A stretch of 64,000 bases of DNA, from positions 31,688,492 to 31,752,491 of the forward strand of contig NC_056004.1 in the NCBI RefSeq assembly GCF_018446385.1, given 5' to 3'. The DNA is from Zingiber officinale (Eukaryota; Streptophyta; Magnoliopsida; Zingiberales; Zingiberaceae). The position numbers and the translations under genes were made by a program. Position 1 is the first letter of the stretch. Each line of letters opens with the position of its first letter. This document shows, in pieces, positions 45,821-57,040 of the stretch. Below the pieces are notes generated by a model. That model had not been told where the DNA came from and did not search any database. It saw only the letters and a list, made by a program, of their open reading frames with translations.

Positions 45821-47974
45821 GCGCCAGAGGGGAAACAAGGCATTATCAGAGCAGGTGATAAGATGTCACATTTGATCCACAATTTCTTCTTTCATTAGAA
45901 ATATGTTCGGTATTTGTACATTAGATGAGCATTATGATGGGTTATTATGCTTTCTATTTTTTTTTTCCATGATGGGTTATTATGCTTTCTACTTTTACTT
46001 TAGCTCCAACCACTAACCACTTGACAAAGGTACTTAAGCATGAAGTAACGTTAACTTGCTCATCTGCACATACTTATTTTTTAATTTTATTAGCCCGCAT
46101 ATTTTCTCCTATTTGAAAAAGTATGACCATTTATAATATTTAGAACTTTCTTTCCAAAATTAGCTTACTCTATTCTATATCTCCTTATCTCAACTTTTCT
46201 GAGATAGTCTTGTATTTCAACTAACAACATTTAGTTTAGTTTATCATTGTGCTAAGGGTGATAGACATTTATTGAATTTGGATTTTTAATAAGCAAATCA
46301 ATTAGGTTCATTTTCTGATCACCTAAAAAGTTATATGTGGAATATACATAATGTGCTACTCCAAATTCTTGTATACTGATTTAAACTACAAGTGTGTACT
46401 GCACAATGAGTTAGATTATATATTTCTATGTATTTTCAAGTGGCACTACAAAGTGACTGCCTTTGCTAATATTGATTGCTCTAATTCCGGTGGATGTTTG
46501 CTGGACATGAAGTCTCATGCCATAGGCTACAAAAAGACTAATTTGTCAACTTAATAATCTTATACTGGTCAATTTGAGGACTTGCCATACCAAGGCCATG
46601 TTAACTTTTCTCACTTTTTATTTACATCGTAATTTTTTATCCACTTTGAGTAATGGTTATTACATTGTGATATAGTGGTTTCTCCTTTGAATTGTATGCC
46701 ACTTTGTTCTCATGTGGGGTCAATTAAGATATTCAATTTATTAATTGCTGACACTAATAGTTGAAGTTTTACTTTAAGGGGCATATGCTACCAATAGCAG
46801 GAGTTCTGAGTGCACACATGTCGTTGAAAAATCTTCTCCGGTGACACCTGAGCTTGCTTATTCAAGCTATTTTGGCAAGGAATCCAATTGTTCTTAGTGA
46901 CTGGCTTAAGGTATTTAGTGCTTTCTCTTGATTATGGTATTATTCCTATACATTTGACATGTTACTACATCTTACATCTTCCCTCTAGTTTGTATTTTGA
47001 AGTATTCATTTGTCAACTATTTTTATTAGGAATTGATAGAAATGAATTAGGTCAACTGAACTTGTTATGAGTATCTGACATGGGCGTGGATGCAAGTTCA
47101 AGATAGTTGCTTATAAAAATTATTACACATGATTAGTAGAGGTATTTGAATGTTGCCTCATAAAAATTTGGAGTAGCACAATATGTATACAACACATCTA
47201 ACTGTTTAGGTGATTAGAAAATGAACCTACCTAATTTGCTCATGAAAATTGTTACACATGATTAGTAGAGGTATTCATTTTCTAATCACCTAAAAATTGT
47301 TTCTTATTTATGTTTGTATTTTTCTTGCTCATGTTAATATCTTACTTGTCTTTCTTTGTAGTTGGGGGGCATCAAGCCGATCAAATTTTAATTGTAAAAG
47401 CACAGAAGGTTAGTAAGTGTTTCTCCCTGTCAAATATTTTTCTTTTATCTTATTAATGTGTTTCTAACTCCCTTTGTTTCATAATAAGAAAACTATCGTT
47501 TGTTATATTATCAATGTATTTCCAACTCTCTTTGTTTCAGAATAAGAAACTATCGTTTGATTATTTTTAGACACATGAATCAGTGGTTGGTTATCTAATG
47601 CTAACTTATGTCGTTTTATTCTTGTAGAACTAGTCTCATGAATGTTAGCTTCTGAGAACAGAGTGGTCTATTAATGTTGTGACTGTTTTATGTATTCCAA
47701 TGCAAGAGAGTTAGAAGAACCAACGCAGCAATCAGAAATCAATATGGACTTTGAACTACTTGCACTACTTCAGAGAGGCATAGAAGGAGAGAAAAGACTT
47801 GCTGCTCATAATTTTTTTACCTTATCAACTTGTAACATAGTTATTCCTACTGTAAAGAAAACTTATATGATATTTTTTTTTTATATGCTTATAATACAGT
47901 TATTCTTTTAGTGAGAATTGTACGATATTGATAATTATATGTGTGATATTTTTTTATTGTATATACAATTAACA
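45821..47974. other. AT-rich DNA with inverted and direct repeats, no gene recognised
   Basis: Contains an inverted repeat pair (46293-46370 against 47165-47238), a direct repeat pair (47113-47146 and 47244-47275) and a local 20-bp hairpin (47205-47224 with 47275-47294). The frame at 47690-47911 shows no family motif. It may be the body of the CACTA element ending at 48277. Confidence 0.5.
46293..47238. repeat. Inverted repeat pair, about 75 bp arms
   Basis: Arms 46293-46370 and 47165-47238 are imperfect reverse complements (shared tttggagtagcaca, then ttaggtgat-agaaaatgaacct), about 0.8 kb apart. Confidence 0.75.
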
Positions 47975-48277
47975 GCAGCACACAGTTACACGCTGCGAAT
48001 GATATTAACTACAGCGCGCAGCTGTGGGCTACAAATGCAATTTACCTTAGCATGCAACTACGCGCTACAAATTCCATTTACCATAGTGCATGGACACGCG
48101 CTACAAATTCAATTTACCGCAGCGCATGGTTGTGCACTTTGAATGCAATTTGTCGTAGCGCACTACCGCGTATTGCGAATGTGTTATGACTTTTAACAAC
48201 ATAGAGTTGTGCAACATGCGATGCGCGCTGTGGATAGCATAATTGCACGTTGTGAAAAGTTATTTTTTTTTGTAGTG
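47975..48277. mobile_element. CACTA (En/Spm-like) transposon terminus
   Basis: The sequence ends ...TTTTTTTTTGTAGTG at 48277, the reverse complement of the CACTACAAAAA terminus of plant CACTA elements. The subterminal region (47975-48185) has about six degenerate 36-bp units (GCGCTACAAATTC, then ATTTACC-TA), as expected for transposase-binding repeats. The opposite terminus is not found in the window. Confidence 0.7.
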
Positions 48278-49732
48278 ATCACGAGACAAATACCTAGATA
48301 TGAGACTTGATTTTCACGGGCATATTTAGTAGTAAGAATTTTACCCTCCACCCCCTCTATCTTCAAAACCTCCTGGGACTAGTATGCCATCTGTACTCTG
48401 TAACAAAAGATTGTTAACATTGCTGAAAAAGTAAACTATATTGGTGTGAAACAAAAGTTAAGAAGATGAAAATGCACTTTAAGATATTTGGCATCCATTT
48501 CTTAAGTAAAAATAAGTTCACCTTCAAAATCCTCCATTCTGCTTTGTATGCATCAGGAGTCCGTGCCGATAAGAATTATTATAAATTTTGAAACAAGAAA
48601 AATGCTAACAAGAAATTCAAGGGAAGAGATTTTAGACTATCATGAAAGCATACGTCTTCTGTAGAAGTTTGTTCAAGATCTGATAAGGGCACCCAATTTA
48701 TGACAAGTTTTTTTCAGCAAGCAATAAAAGCATGTAAAAGAGCCTGCAATTTTACAAAGGAGACTATAGTTAGCAAGGGATAGTACACATGATGCTCACA
48801 AAATCAATGAAAACACTCCTTTTTTTATGAGAACACACACTAAAGGGTTTCCCATCCCAACAATGACAATCCTAAAGTGCACAAAGCTACAAGTATAGAT
48901 GGAAATTATTGTCCCTTAGAAGAAAAAATTGACATCAATATTCACTTTTAGTACAGAGAGATAAGAATCAAGAAGACCAATATACTTTCCCACAATAGCA
49001 ATCTTCACTTGAAAAAATAATTCATTTAATTAGTAAGTATTTTTTAACTCCCATTGGAACAAATAAAAGAATCAGAGAGAAAAGAAGATGACTCACAGGA
49101 TCAAGCAACATATCATAGAGTTTAGCTATAGCCATCATCCATTCTACCAATAGAGGTTCCTTAGTGCATCTATACAAGTTAAAGTTGCCTTAAGAGAGAG
49201 GGAACAAGTGACCATATTGCAATAGAATAAGCTTTATAATAAAATGACCTTTGAAGGTTTAATAACTCCAGAAGAGCTTCGTGGGTATTTTGCTCCTATA
49301 GAGATCATGAAGGATGTTCATATGAATGCTATAATAACTAGAGACAATTTTTGAAACAAAGAGTATTCAATGGTATTGTCAAAAAGAAAAAAAATTACAC
49401 TACCCTCAAAGCCAATGGAATGTGCCAGATGTTTGTAACATTATGGTGTGTAATAATATTTGTCACCTAAAGGAAACAAATAGTTGATTGATACAATAAA
49501 ATTAGCACACTCATCCTAGAATAAACAATAGAGAAAATATCTTGATGAGTAAAAGTGTAAAAGATTACTGGAATGTGCCAAACAAGTGAATGTTTTTCTT
49601 TAACATTTGCTTCAAGGGGCAAAAAACATCAAATTGAACTTTGGTATATGAATAATTGTAAAGGAAAAGAAATTAGTGGAAAATACAAGAGAGCTAAAAA
49701 TGATGAAATGAGAGTTTAATAGGAACCTTCTG
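48278..49732. other. No recognisable feature
   Basis: AT-rich DNA left of the viral insert, with short A/T runs. No coding domain, LTR or tandem repeat seen. Confidence 0.5.
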
Positions 49733-49825
49733 GGGTCGACAAGTCAAGAGAAGGCCGACCGACGATCTAGGGGGAACCCCTTAGAAATAATAAAAATAAA
49801 GAGATAAAGATGAAAACCCATAAAT

Positions 49826-49831
49826 TTTATT
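49826..49831 (-). terminator. Viral polyadenylation signal
   Basis: AATAAA on the minus strand, about 80 nt downstream of the TATA box, giving the short terminal redundancy typical of pararetrovirus RNA. Counterpart at 57443-57448. Confidence 0.55.
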
Positions 49832-49909
49832 ACTTCTGAAGAGATTACAAGGCACCCCTGAGTAGAGACTAAGGATCGCTTATGTCTCTGCAAAGGGTTT
49901 GTTTCCTCC

Positions 49910-49917
49910 TTATATAG
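49910..49917 (-). promoter_or_regulatory. Viral TATA box
   Basis: TATATAAG in cttctatataaggaggaaac on the minus strand. The same box is at 57528-57535. Confidence 0.65.
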
Positions 49918-50352
49918 AAGAAGTAAGAGATGTCGGGTGCTCATTGGGCCCCATCGACACATACCCTTACATGATAAGGAAGAACGCGTGTTATCCCCTT
50001 TACAGCTGGAGGATGTCCTTATGATAAGAAGGAATCTCCTTTACAGCACATATTCATGTGGTTATCCTCTTTACAGCTAGAGGATGCCCTTCGGATAGGA
50101 AAGGTTCCCATCTTACAATATTCCTACTTTAATAATTTACAAGACAAGAACTAGTGGGTTGAGTTGTTGGGTTCTGATGGGCCCACTACTTCCGCAAAAG
50201 AGTCATTCAGAGCTGGAAGGAATCCATTCGTCGAAAAGCATCGTGTAACAGGTTGGCAGCCGTCTCCAGTTGTTCATCAATTTGTTTGGTAGTTGGGTAC
50301 CAATCTGACCACTAATTATCAGATGTGCTCCTCCTCTCGCACTCCTGCTTTT

Positions 50353-51188
50353 TCAAGGCGTGCAGCAACCTAAGCTGTTGGAGGGATTTAGTTGCTTGTA
50401 CGGCAGCCTGTTGTTGTAGTTGATGTAGTTGCTGTCGTCTTTCATCATACTCGTCGAGACATATTGGGTATTGTTGATGGAGGTCCTATAGTAGTTGTTG
50501 GTATCTCCTAATGAGGTTGACAGGGTCAGGAGAGTCTGGGTCATCCAAGCTTGAGATTCCGAATTGGGCCTTTCCTTTATCTCCTGAAGGGCAGGTGCTA
50601 CTAGCTCCAATTTGTCGAGTTCTTCCTCCGGCCATTCTGTAATAATAAGACAGTTAATTAGTCTTGATAAGGCGTCGGCTAATTGATTATCCCTTCCCTC
50701 TATATGCGTAAATTGAACGGAAATGCCGATGCCGGTAATATAATCCGTGAATGCCAACCATCTGACTCTAGGTTTATTATTGGTTGATTTTCCAAAGAAG
50801 CTAATGATATCTTGGCAATTCGTCCTGATGATTAAACTTTCTTTATCCGAGAAATAGATTTTTAATGCTTCAATTGAATTCATGATTGTGTGTATTTCGG
50901 CATCAATGGTTGATTTTGGCGGATTGAACTTCCCACTAGCATAAGCACAGACCTTTTCTGTTGTTCTTGGGTCAAACTTGACTTCTTCCATTTACAAACT
51001 CTACCCCAACCTTCCGTGCAACCATCAGTTTCTAAAACAATGAAACATTCTTCAGGTGGAACTTTAAGATCTGGTAACGTCAGGATTAGCCTCTTAATTT
51101 TCTTAACCAAAGCCCAATCTTTGTTATTCATCCTCTTATCCCCAGTTGGGCTAGTTTTTGCATAAAAGGGGCTTAATAATTTTCCCAA
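50353..51188 (-). pseudogene. Viral RNase H and C terminus of P3
   Basis: The frame 51188-50880 has KRMNNKDWALVKKIK, PPEECFIVLETDGC and TEGWG. The frame 50991-50353 continues CAYASGKFNPPKSTIDAEIH, RTNCQDIISFFGK and HIEGRDNQLADALSRL. These are the D-E-D-D-type RNase H segments. In the third, the usual RTDCQ reads RTNCQ, so a catalytic Asp is changed to Asn. The two frames overlap by about 110 bases with one shift. Confidence 0.88.
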
Positions 51189-51253
51189 GTTGGGAATATA
51201 GTTTCTGGCGTAATTGAGTAACCCTAGCCAGGATCACTTCCCCTTTGTAGTCT

Positions 51254-52560
51254 TTAGCTCTTCTTCTTTGAAATCAACAATCTTAGAAATGATGTGGGGT
51301 TGGAGTTTGATCTTGCCATTACCCAGTATTGCACCAAGAATTCTATTTCCGGAACAACGATCTTTATTTTTATTGTGCTTAATACAAGCCCATTTAATCT
51401 GCAAATATCTAATAATTTTTTTGGGTGTTTTGCATGGTCCTCTTCACTGCGTGAGAAAACTAATATATCATCAATGTAAACAACAATAAATTCCTTTGTC
51501 CCTTTGAAACAGGTGTCCATCTTTCTCTGAAAGATTGCTGGCGCATTTTTTAATCCGAATGGCATGACCAACCATTCATTAAGACCATCAGGTACCCAGA
51601 ATGTAGTCCATTCCACCGAGTCGGGGTGCATTGTGACCTGATGAAAACCACTTTTGAGATCAAATTTAGAGTAGATGTTACTATTACTAACCTTCCTCAA
51701 AATGGTGTTAATTCATGGGAGGCTATATTGGTCTTTGTTTGTAAGATCATTCAATCTTTTGTAGTTGAAGACCATCCTTTCTTTTCCTTTTACTTCTTTT
51801 CCGATCTTCGGATCAACTGTAGTTTCCAAATTTACTATAATAGTTGTCATTCTGCGTCTGCTTTTTCTAGGACGAATGACTATGATCTCTAGTAATGCCT
51901 TCACATGTTTAGAGAAGGCTTCCTTCTGTTGAGGGGTTAAGTGCTTGAGGGGCCTGTCTTCTATTGTGAAATCTGGGTTTTTAATATCCAGCTGGCATAC
52001 GACTTTATTTTTGACCCAATGCTTTTGAGGATTATCACCAATATATCCTTGGTCTTGTAGTTCCCTTAGAAGGGGTTCAAATTTCTCTTTGAATTTTTGC
52101 TGGGAAGCTCCGGTAAAATAATGTACTATTTCTTTTATTTGAATATATTCTTCTTCTCCCAGCTCAAGTTCTTCAATTGTTGCGGCTGTGATGGAAGGCA
52201 AAGTGTTAATAGTAGTAAGGTTCTTATAGAAAGTTACCACATTTCCTTCGATGCGTAGTCCTCCATGCATAGCTCGTATGAAGTTACAGTCGATTATCAT
52301 TTGTATGTTGTAGCCAAGGATCATAGGGAAGCTGTTGGTGAAGGGGGTTCTGAACACATTTTCCCCTATGAACATCCTTCCTTGCTTCATTTTCATGTTT
52401 GCAGTCTGTTGCGAATTTATGCCACTAAAGTTGACCGCAAAAGTATTTTTTTCAAGTGATTCTGCAGGCACTGATTTTTTATTTATGCAACATGTAGTGG
52501 CCCTAGTATCTAATATAGCTTTGAGGGAAAACCTTGGTATTTTTGGAATGTCAATTTCAA
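51254..52560 (-). pseudogene. Viral aspartic protease and reverse transcriptase
   Basis: The protease active site at 52499-52510 reads DTRA instead of DTGA (Gly to Arg), in ILDTRATTC. The RT then runs through ERMVFNYKRLNDLTNKDQYS near 51720-51790, a TGA where copy 57350-59463 has Gly (51711-51713), IYSKFDLKSGFHQV, MPFGLKNAPAIFQ and the catalytic YIDD box at 51467-51478. RT copies the pregenomic RNA. The frame is lost again near 51320. Confidence 0.9.
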
Positions 52561-52731
52561 TTGTTAAGTTTTAAAGTATATTTTTTACTAACCTTGAATC
52601 TCTTATTTCTTGGGCCGCAATCCTGTGTGTTGTTTCTTCCAGGAGGATATTGGTGGTTTCTTCCATTTCCTTTCCCCTTTTAATTATCTGAGGTCCTCCC
52701 TTAACTCTTTTTCTAAGAGTAGCTCCTCGTA

Positions 52732-53085
52732 CTAGGACTTATAATAGTGTACCTCCTTTCGAGGTCTTTTAATTTCTCCTTCACACCAGGAGATATAATA
52801 TTGTTGTTCTCTGAGTAGTTGCCTGGGGAAGAAGGGTACTGGTGTTGCAAGAGCCACAAGAACTTCTTTATTAAAGTAATATGGTCCACATAGATTACAT
52901 GCGATTATTAGGCATCTTGGGCAATGAATCCTTGCCCTCTGGATAGTGGCTCTTTTACAGCAAGTGCATATGCTTGGCTGGGGAGGAAAAACTTGCTCAT
53001 TATGATGCCAATCATGTTCACAGTTTAATTGCTCTTCAAGCACATTTATCTGTGGTCTGCATCCTCCGCTAATCTGCCCCAGCAT
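52732..53085 (-). pseudogene. Badnavirus second Cys-rich motif
   Basis: The frame contains CTCCKRATIQRARIHCPRCL followed by IIACNLC, an exact CX2CX11CX2CX4CX2C spacing. This spacing is a signature of badnavirus P3 and is the strongest single argument for the genus. All six cysteines are present. Confidence 0.9.
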
Positions 53086-53279
53086 AAAAATAGTGTTAGA
53101 GTTAAGATGAAGGGTTGGATTGACCTTTGAAAATCCTCATCATCTTCTTCTCCTGCAGAGATGCTAAAAATGGCATCACTCTGTTCTTCCCCTTCCTATA
53201 CTGATATGATATCGCAATCTTTTGGAAAGTGAAGTTGTTCAAAAATGGCAACTCTTTTGATATTGCGGCGTTCATTAGG

Positions 53280-54254
53280 TCATTCCCTAGCAAAATGACC
53301 CTCTTGCCCGCAAAGATAACACTTACATTTTTTGTTTTAGACCAAATGCTTTCTTTTCTCAATTCTTGCATGTGTCTCGTGAGGCTTTCCTTTATAAGTT
53401 TTTGATCGCCTAGGACCATACTTCTTCTTCTACCCTTGGTTTTTATAGTAGCCCGGTATAGGTATTTGACTACAAAATGATAGATTCTTCAGGGCTCGTT
53501 TAAATGCGACATCTTTGCACTCTTATTCCAGGAATTTGTAGGCGAACAAAACTTGAGGGATTACCCCCACCATTAGCCTTGGATATTTTTTGTCGAATGC
53601 TGCTTTGACCCTATTTCCAAGGTTGCTTGACATTTTAAGCCAAAATTTCTCGGATAATTCTGGCCCTGCATACATTCTTCCTATTTTTGCCGCAACCCTC
53701 ATGTAGTCATTCATGTATTGAATAATATTTTTGACATTGTCACATGAGAGTTTTTTCGGATCTCTATAGGTTGCGTCTTGAATTGTTGTAGATCCTTGGG
53801 CAAGGTCTTCTAACGAGAAAACCCTTTGCATTTGAGATATTATATTTTGAGACCCTTCTCTTCGATCACCAATAATGACTAGGGCTTCATATTCTACTAG
53901 ATAACTCATCCTCCATTGGATCCATGTGATCTTCTCAATTTCTCCAAGTAGATTTTTCATATATTCTATTTTATCTCTTGGATCCATAAAGACTTGCCAT
54001 GCAATATGATTTTTTGTAATGGATTCCCACCTTGAAAATGAGTCATCAAAGATGCCTCGCTGGTCTAGTATAATAAACATAGCTCCTCTTTGTTGTTGTG
54101 CAGATGGAAGTGTCCATAATTCATTATTGTTCCCTCCCTTGAATCTTATTTTAGGTAGTTGTTGTTCATATATAGGTTGTGGTCTGGATGGCTGGGGATC
54201 CACTCTTGCAGGTGGGTGTCCAGGTGGCCCCATAGCAGTGTCCTTTGGTGTCAT
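53280..54254 (-). pseudogene. Viral capsid protein with broken zinc finger
   Basis: The 243-codon frame 54254-53523 holds a Pro-rich start, FDDSFSRWESITKNHI, DKIEYMKNLLGE, KITWIQWRMSY and SCDNVKNIIQYMNDYMRVAA, then PELSEKFWLKM, the badnavirus coat protein pattern. The RNA-binding finger follows in another frame at about 53281-53325. It reads CYLCGQEGHFARE and then TGA where the last Cys of CX2CX4HX4C belongs, so the fourth zinc ligand is a stop. Confidence 0.88.
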
Positions 54255-54308
54255 ATACGGAGATATTACTATACTAGTTGAGTAAATTTGTTGTTATCAC
54301 TCCTCAAT

Positions 54309-54727
54309 TTATACAGCTTCCTCTAAATAGTTGAGGGTAGGGTACTCTAGTCCTGATGCTATCAGGTGGTGGTGGTGATTTCTTCGTATCCCACCACCTT
54401 TCGCGACGAATGGATTAGTCCATTCGTTCTCTTCGTCGTCGCTATAGGAGTCCCATTTTGAAACATTATTGTTATCATCTGAGGATTCTGGATAAGGCTC
54501 TATTAGACTGGCGAGGAATTGTATATGTTCAAGAAAGTTATCCTCGGAATCATCTATGGAAAGGTCCTTGGACCAGAGTGTAGAGGCCAATGGGCTTGCA
54601 TCTCTTGCAAGGTTTTCTATAGGATCATCTGGTGAGTATCCTTCCTTGAAAAGCATTGCAATGACGTGCTTCTCCTTTGGTAGTAATTTGTCAAATATTG
54701 CCAAGTCTGGTACGAGTGTCATATTGG
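54309..54727 (-). pseudogene. Acidic linker of viral polyprotein
   Basis: Open in one frame after dUTPase motif 5: Asp/Glu/Ser-rich (DDPIENLARDASPLASTLWS, SIDDSEDNFLEH) and ending with a HHHH run. No domain recognised. It leads into the capsid region. Confidence 0.5.
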
Positions 54728-55095
54728 TTGAGCCAAATCCTGCTGTGCCTCGTTGGGTCCTTGATAAAATTGGGACTAGTATGATGTCTAGGAGGATGAT
54801 TTTTTCAAAGATTATTTGAGCAACACGGTCTCCTTGATAAATGTAGACCTTTTGATCTGAATGATTAAAAAAAAAGAATTTTGATTTCACCTCTATAGTC
54901 GCAGTCAATTACTCCTGCTCCGACATCAATTCCTAGTTTATATGCCTCTCCAGATCGTGCGATTGGGCATCCGTAGGTTCCCCAGGAAATTTCTAGGCTA
55001 AGCCCTGTTGAGACTAGGGCTCACCCTCTGGACTCTATGACGCATGTCTTATCAACTGCTAGGTCGAACCTGGCTCCACCAAAAGTTTTCCTCTG
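54728..55095 (-). pseudogene. dUTPase domain within viral polyprotein
   Basis: All five trimeric dUTPase motifs can be read: motif 1 with FDLAVD (about 55049-55078), motif 2 ARSG (54949-54960), motif 3 GIDVGAGVIDCDYRGE (about 54889-54935), motif 4 GDRVAQIIFE (about 54805-54835) and motif 5 RGTAGFGST (54728-54751). The family hydrolyses dUTP to dUMP and diphosphate, keeping uracil out of DNA. A TGA at 55021-55023 and a shift at the A-run near 54866-54874 break it. Placement between movement and capsid domains is unusual for the badnaviruses I know. Confidence 0.85.
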
Positions 55096-55334
55096 TAGCA
55101 TCGTTGCTATTTCTGAGAGTTTGTGTATTAATATATAAGGAAATTCTTTTGAAGTGGAGGCTTCTTGCTCCTCTTGTTCTTCTTCTTCATAAGAGAAAAC
55201 GTCAGGTTGTCTTTCCATTAATATGGCTAGAGTGTGGAAAGAGCAAACTTCCTCTTCATCACTTTGGGTTTCATCATCCTTTTGATTATAATGAGGAGGT
55301 CGGTTGGTACTAGCTGCCACATAGTTAGAGAAGC

Positions 55335-56201
55335 TTACGAAATTCTTCTATCCATAAGATTACTACTATTCATCTCGGATAGTTGCAGAGGGAAGGGGGG
55401 TGGGGGTTGTAAGATCCAATTTGATCCTTGAAGAGTTGTTGTGGAATAACGCCTTCTTGGGAGAGCCCGAATACCATGGCTTGTTAAATAGTCAATGACT
55501 CCCTGTACTTCATATGCGAAATCTACGTTTGGTGTGTTAGAGAGTCTCCCCACCATGCCCCTTGTAATAAGAAGATTTGCTTCTCCGTGTTGCCATTTCT
55601 CATATCCTCTTGTAAGAATAGAGATCTGTATATTTCTAAAGAAATCTCCAATTGTTAGCATGATATCTGGAATAATATATACTAATTAGCTTCCCTTAGT
55701 TAGATCAACCTCCATTGTGGCAAGGATAGACTGATCTCCAAGCCATCTATTGTCTCTAAAGATAATTAAGGCCATTATGCCTTCCTCCTGCTTGTGCAGA
55801 GTTTGTATACGCACTTGGAGGATGCCCATATGAATATATTGCATGTCGTTATGTTGGAGTTGATAAAAACTATCTTCTTGTATAAAGTTTCGGTCCACTT
55901 GGCTTCCTTCAGTCACGATCAGTGATTCTTCGGAGCGATGTACATAAACTCTTCTTGAATGATAAAGGACTTCTGCCAGTACAATGGATGCTCGCTCCTG
56001 CATAGACAACTGTAATTGTGCCTGAGGATCAATTTGTAGTTCTAGAGTTTACACCAGTGTTGATCCTCTTGTTAGGTACCTGCCTAACCTTCTTGCTGCT
56101 TGATGCGCATTATGAAGCCTCATTTGGTTCTTTCAGTACTCCTTAATTTGATCTTCAAATAAAGGAGTTATGGAGGTAGAAGTAGATGATCTTGTAGCCA
56201 T
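55335..56201 (-). pseudogene. Viral movement protein domain
   Basis: Pieces at 56009-55686 (YIHMGILQVRIQTLHKQEEG, preceded by a YVHRSEESL stretch) and 55661-55335 (NIQISILTRGYEKWQHGEAN, LLITRGMVGRLSNTPNV, then a VIDYLTSHGI-ALP end). These match the 30K-type movement domain at the N terminus of badnavirus P3, which forms tubules through plasmodesmata. The break between pieces is near 55670. A run of prolines and basic residues follows. Confidence 0.85.
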
Positions 56202-56203
56202 TA

Positions 56204-56599
56204 CTACTTCAACTTCTCTTGTTCTTCCTTTAATATTTTATAAGGGTCTTTAAAGATGTGAAGTTTACCTCTAGCTTCCTTAGGCTTGTTTGCTAGGCCT
56301 AGGGATAAATTTTTGAGTTTGTCAACCAAGTCGTTTGGTATTGTTGTCGTCTATACACCTTTCTTAGTTTACTCCAGGATAGTCTTTAAGTCAGCTTGTA
56401 TATCCTTTAAGACTTCCACCATATGGGTTAATAGATGAAGTTGTGTGTTATTCTATTTTATGATTGCAGAATTCCTAGTTGTTGGTCCTTGGAAATCATT
56501 GGGTCATGCGAATCCTATGGTAGGGGATTCGATTTGTTCTGTCACCTTTACCTCTTCTTTGTAAACAACTGTGTTCCTTTTTAGAACATAATTGCTCAT
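56204..56599 (-). pseudogene. Badnavirus P2 (virion-associated type)
   Basis: ATG at 56599-56597 overlaps the P1 stop as ATGA. The stop TAG at 56206-56204 is two bases before the P3 start. MSNYVLKRNTVVY at the start, NNTQLHLL in the middle and a HIFKDPYKILKEEQEKLK end match badnavirus P2, a nucleic-acid-binding, virion-associated protein. At least four in-frame stops lie between. Confidence 0.8.
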
Positions 56600-57040
56600 G
56601 AAGTTGTCCACTTTTCAAGCCTTAAGAGCAAGGTCTCTGCTCTTTTAAGTTTCTTGCTGAGTTCTTCTCCAAATCTAAGGGCTTCTTTTTCAACAAGTTT
56701 GGGTTGCTCTGTTATCTCATCGACCAGCTCACGAACTTCCTGCTTTGTTAGGGGTTTATTCTCTATATATACAAGTGTTAGGTTTCTCAAAGAACTTTTT
56801 AACTCAAGAACTTCTTTTTCAAGGTTTTGGCACCTTTCAAGAAGTTACTTAAAGTGCTTTAGATTAACTTTTGAAGATAGGCAAGTCCTGTCTTAAATTA
56901 CTGCAAGGTTATTAATATTAGATAATTGTTTTATGGTGATTTTATCAATAGAAGCAAGGTCAAGAAACTCTAGGTGGGATGTTCTAGAATTTTTGTACCA
57001 ATCCTATATAGATTTTTCCCAAGTTTTAGATATAAATTAC
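56596..57040 (-). pseudogene. Badnavirus P1 (DUF1319-like)
   Basis: Intact part at 56790-56596 (KPLTKQEVRELVDEITEQPK, then EKEALRFGEELSKKLKRAE) preceded in the same sense by SHLEFLDLAS near 56960 and LSSKVNLKHFK near 56870. This is the coiled-coil-forming P1 family of badnaviruses. Stops at about 56893 and 56845 interrupt it. The start codon is not clear. Confidence 0.75.

Larger units (their letters stand above)
49733..50352 (-). promoter_or_regulatory. Viral intergenic region, downstream copy
   Basis: Non-coding, matched by 57350-57970. It carries the TATA box and polyadenylation signal of the viral transcript. The minus-strand frame 49744-49962 is not a known gene. It stops at 49733, 17 bases short of the point equivalent to the primer site. 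Confidence 0.8.
50353..56201 (-). pseudogene. Badnavirus-like P3 polyprotein
   Basis: The start codon at 56201-56199 follows the P2 stop by two bases. The ORF would span about 5.85 kb, near the usual badnavirus P3 size. Domains in order: movement protein (56201-55335), acidic linker, dUTPase (about 55095-54728), acidic linker (54720-54309), capsid with zinc finger (54254-53280), second Cys-rich motif (53085-52732), protease (about 52560-52480), RT (about 52050-51254) and RNase H (51188-50600). At least seven frame breaks split it. Each domain is described separately. Confidence 0.88.

Noticed and set aside
49744..49962. 72-codon frame repeated at 57361-57579
   Set aside because: Lies over the viral TATA box and polyadenylation signal; repeated because the intergenic region is duplicated, not as a gene.
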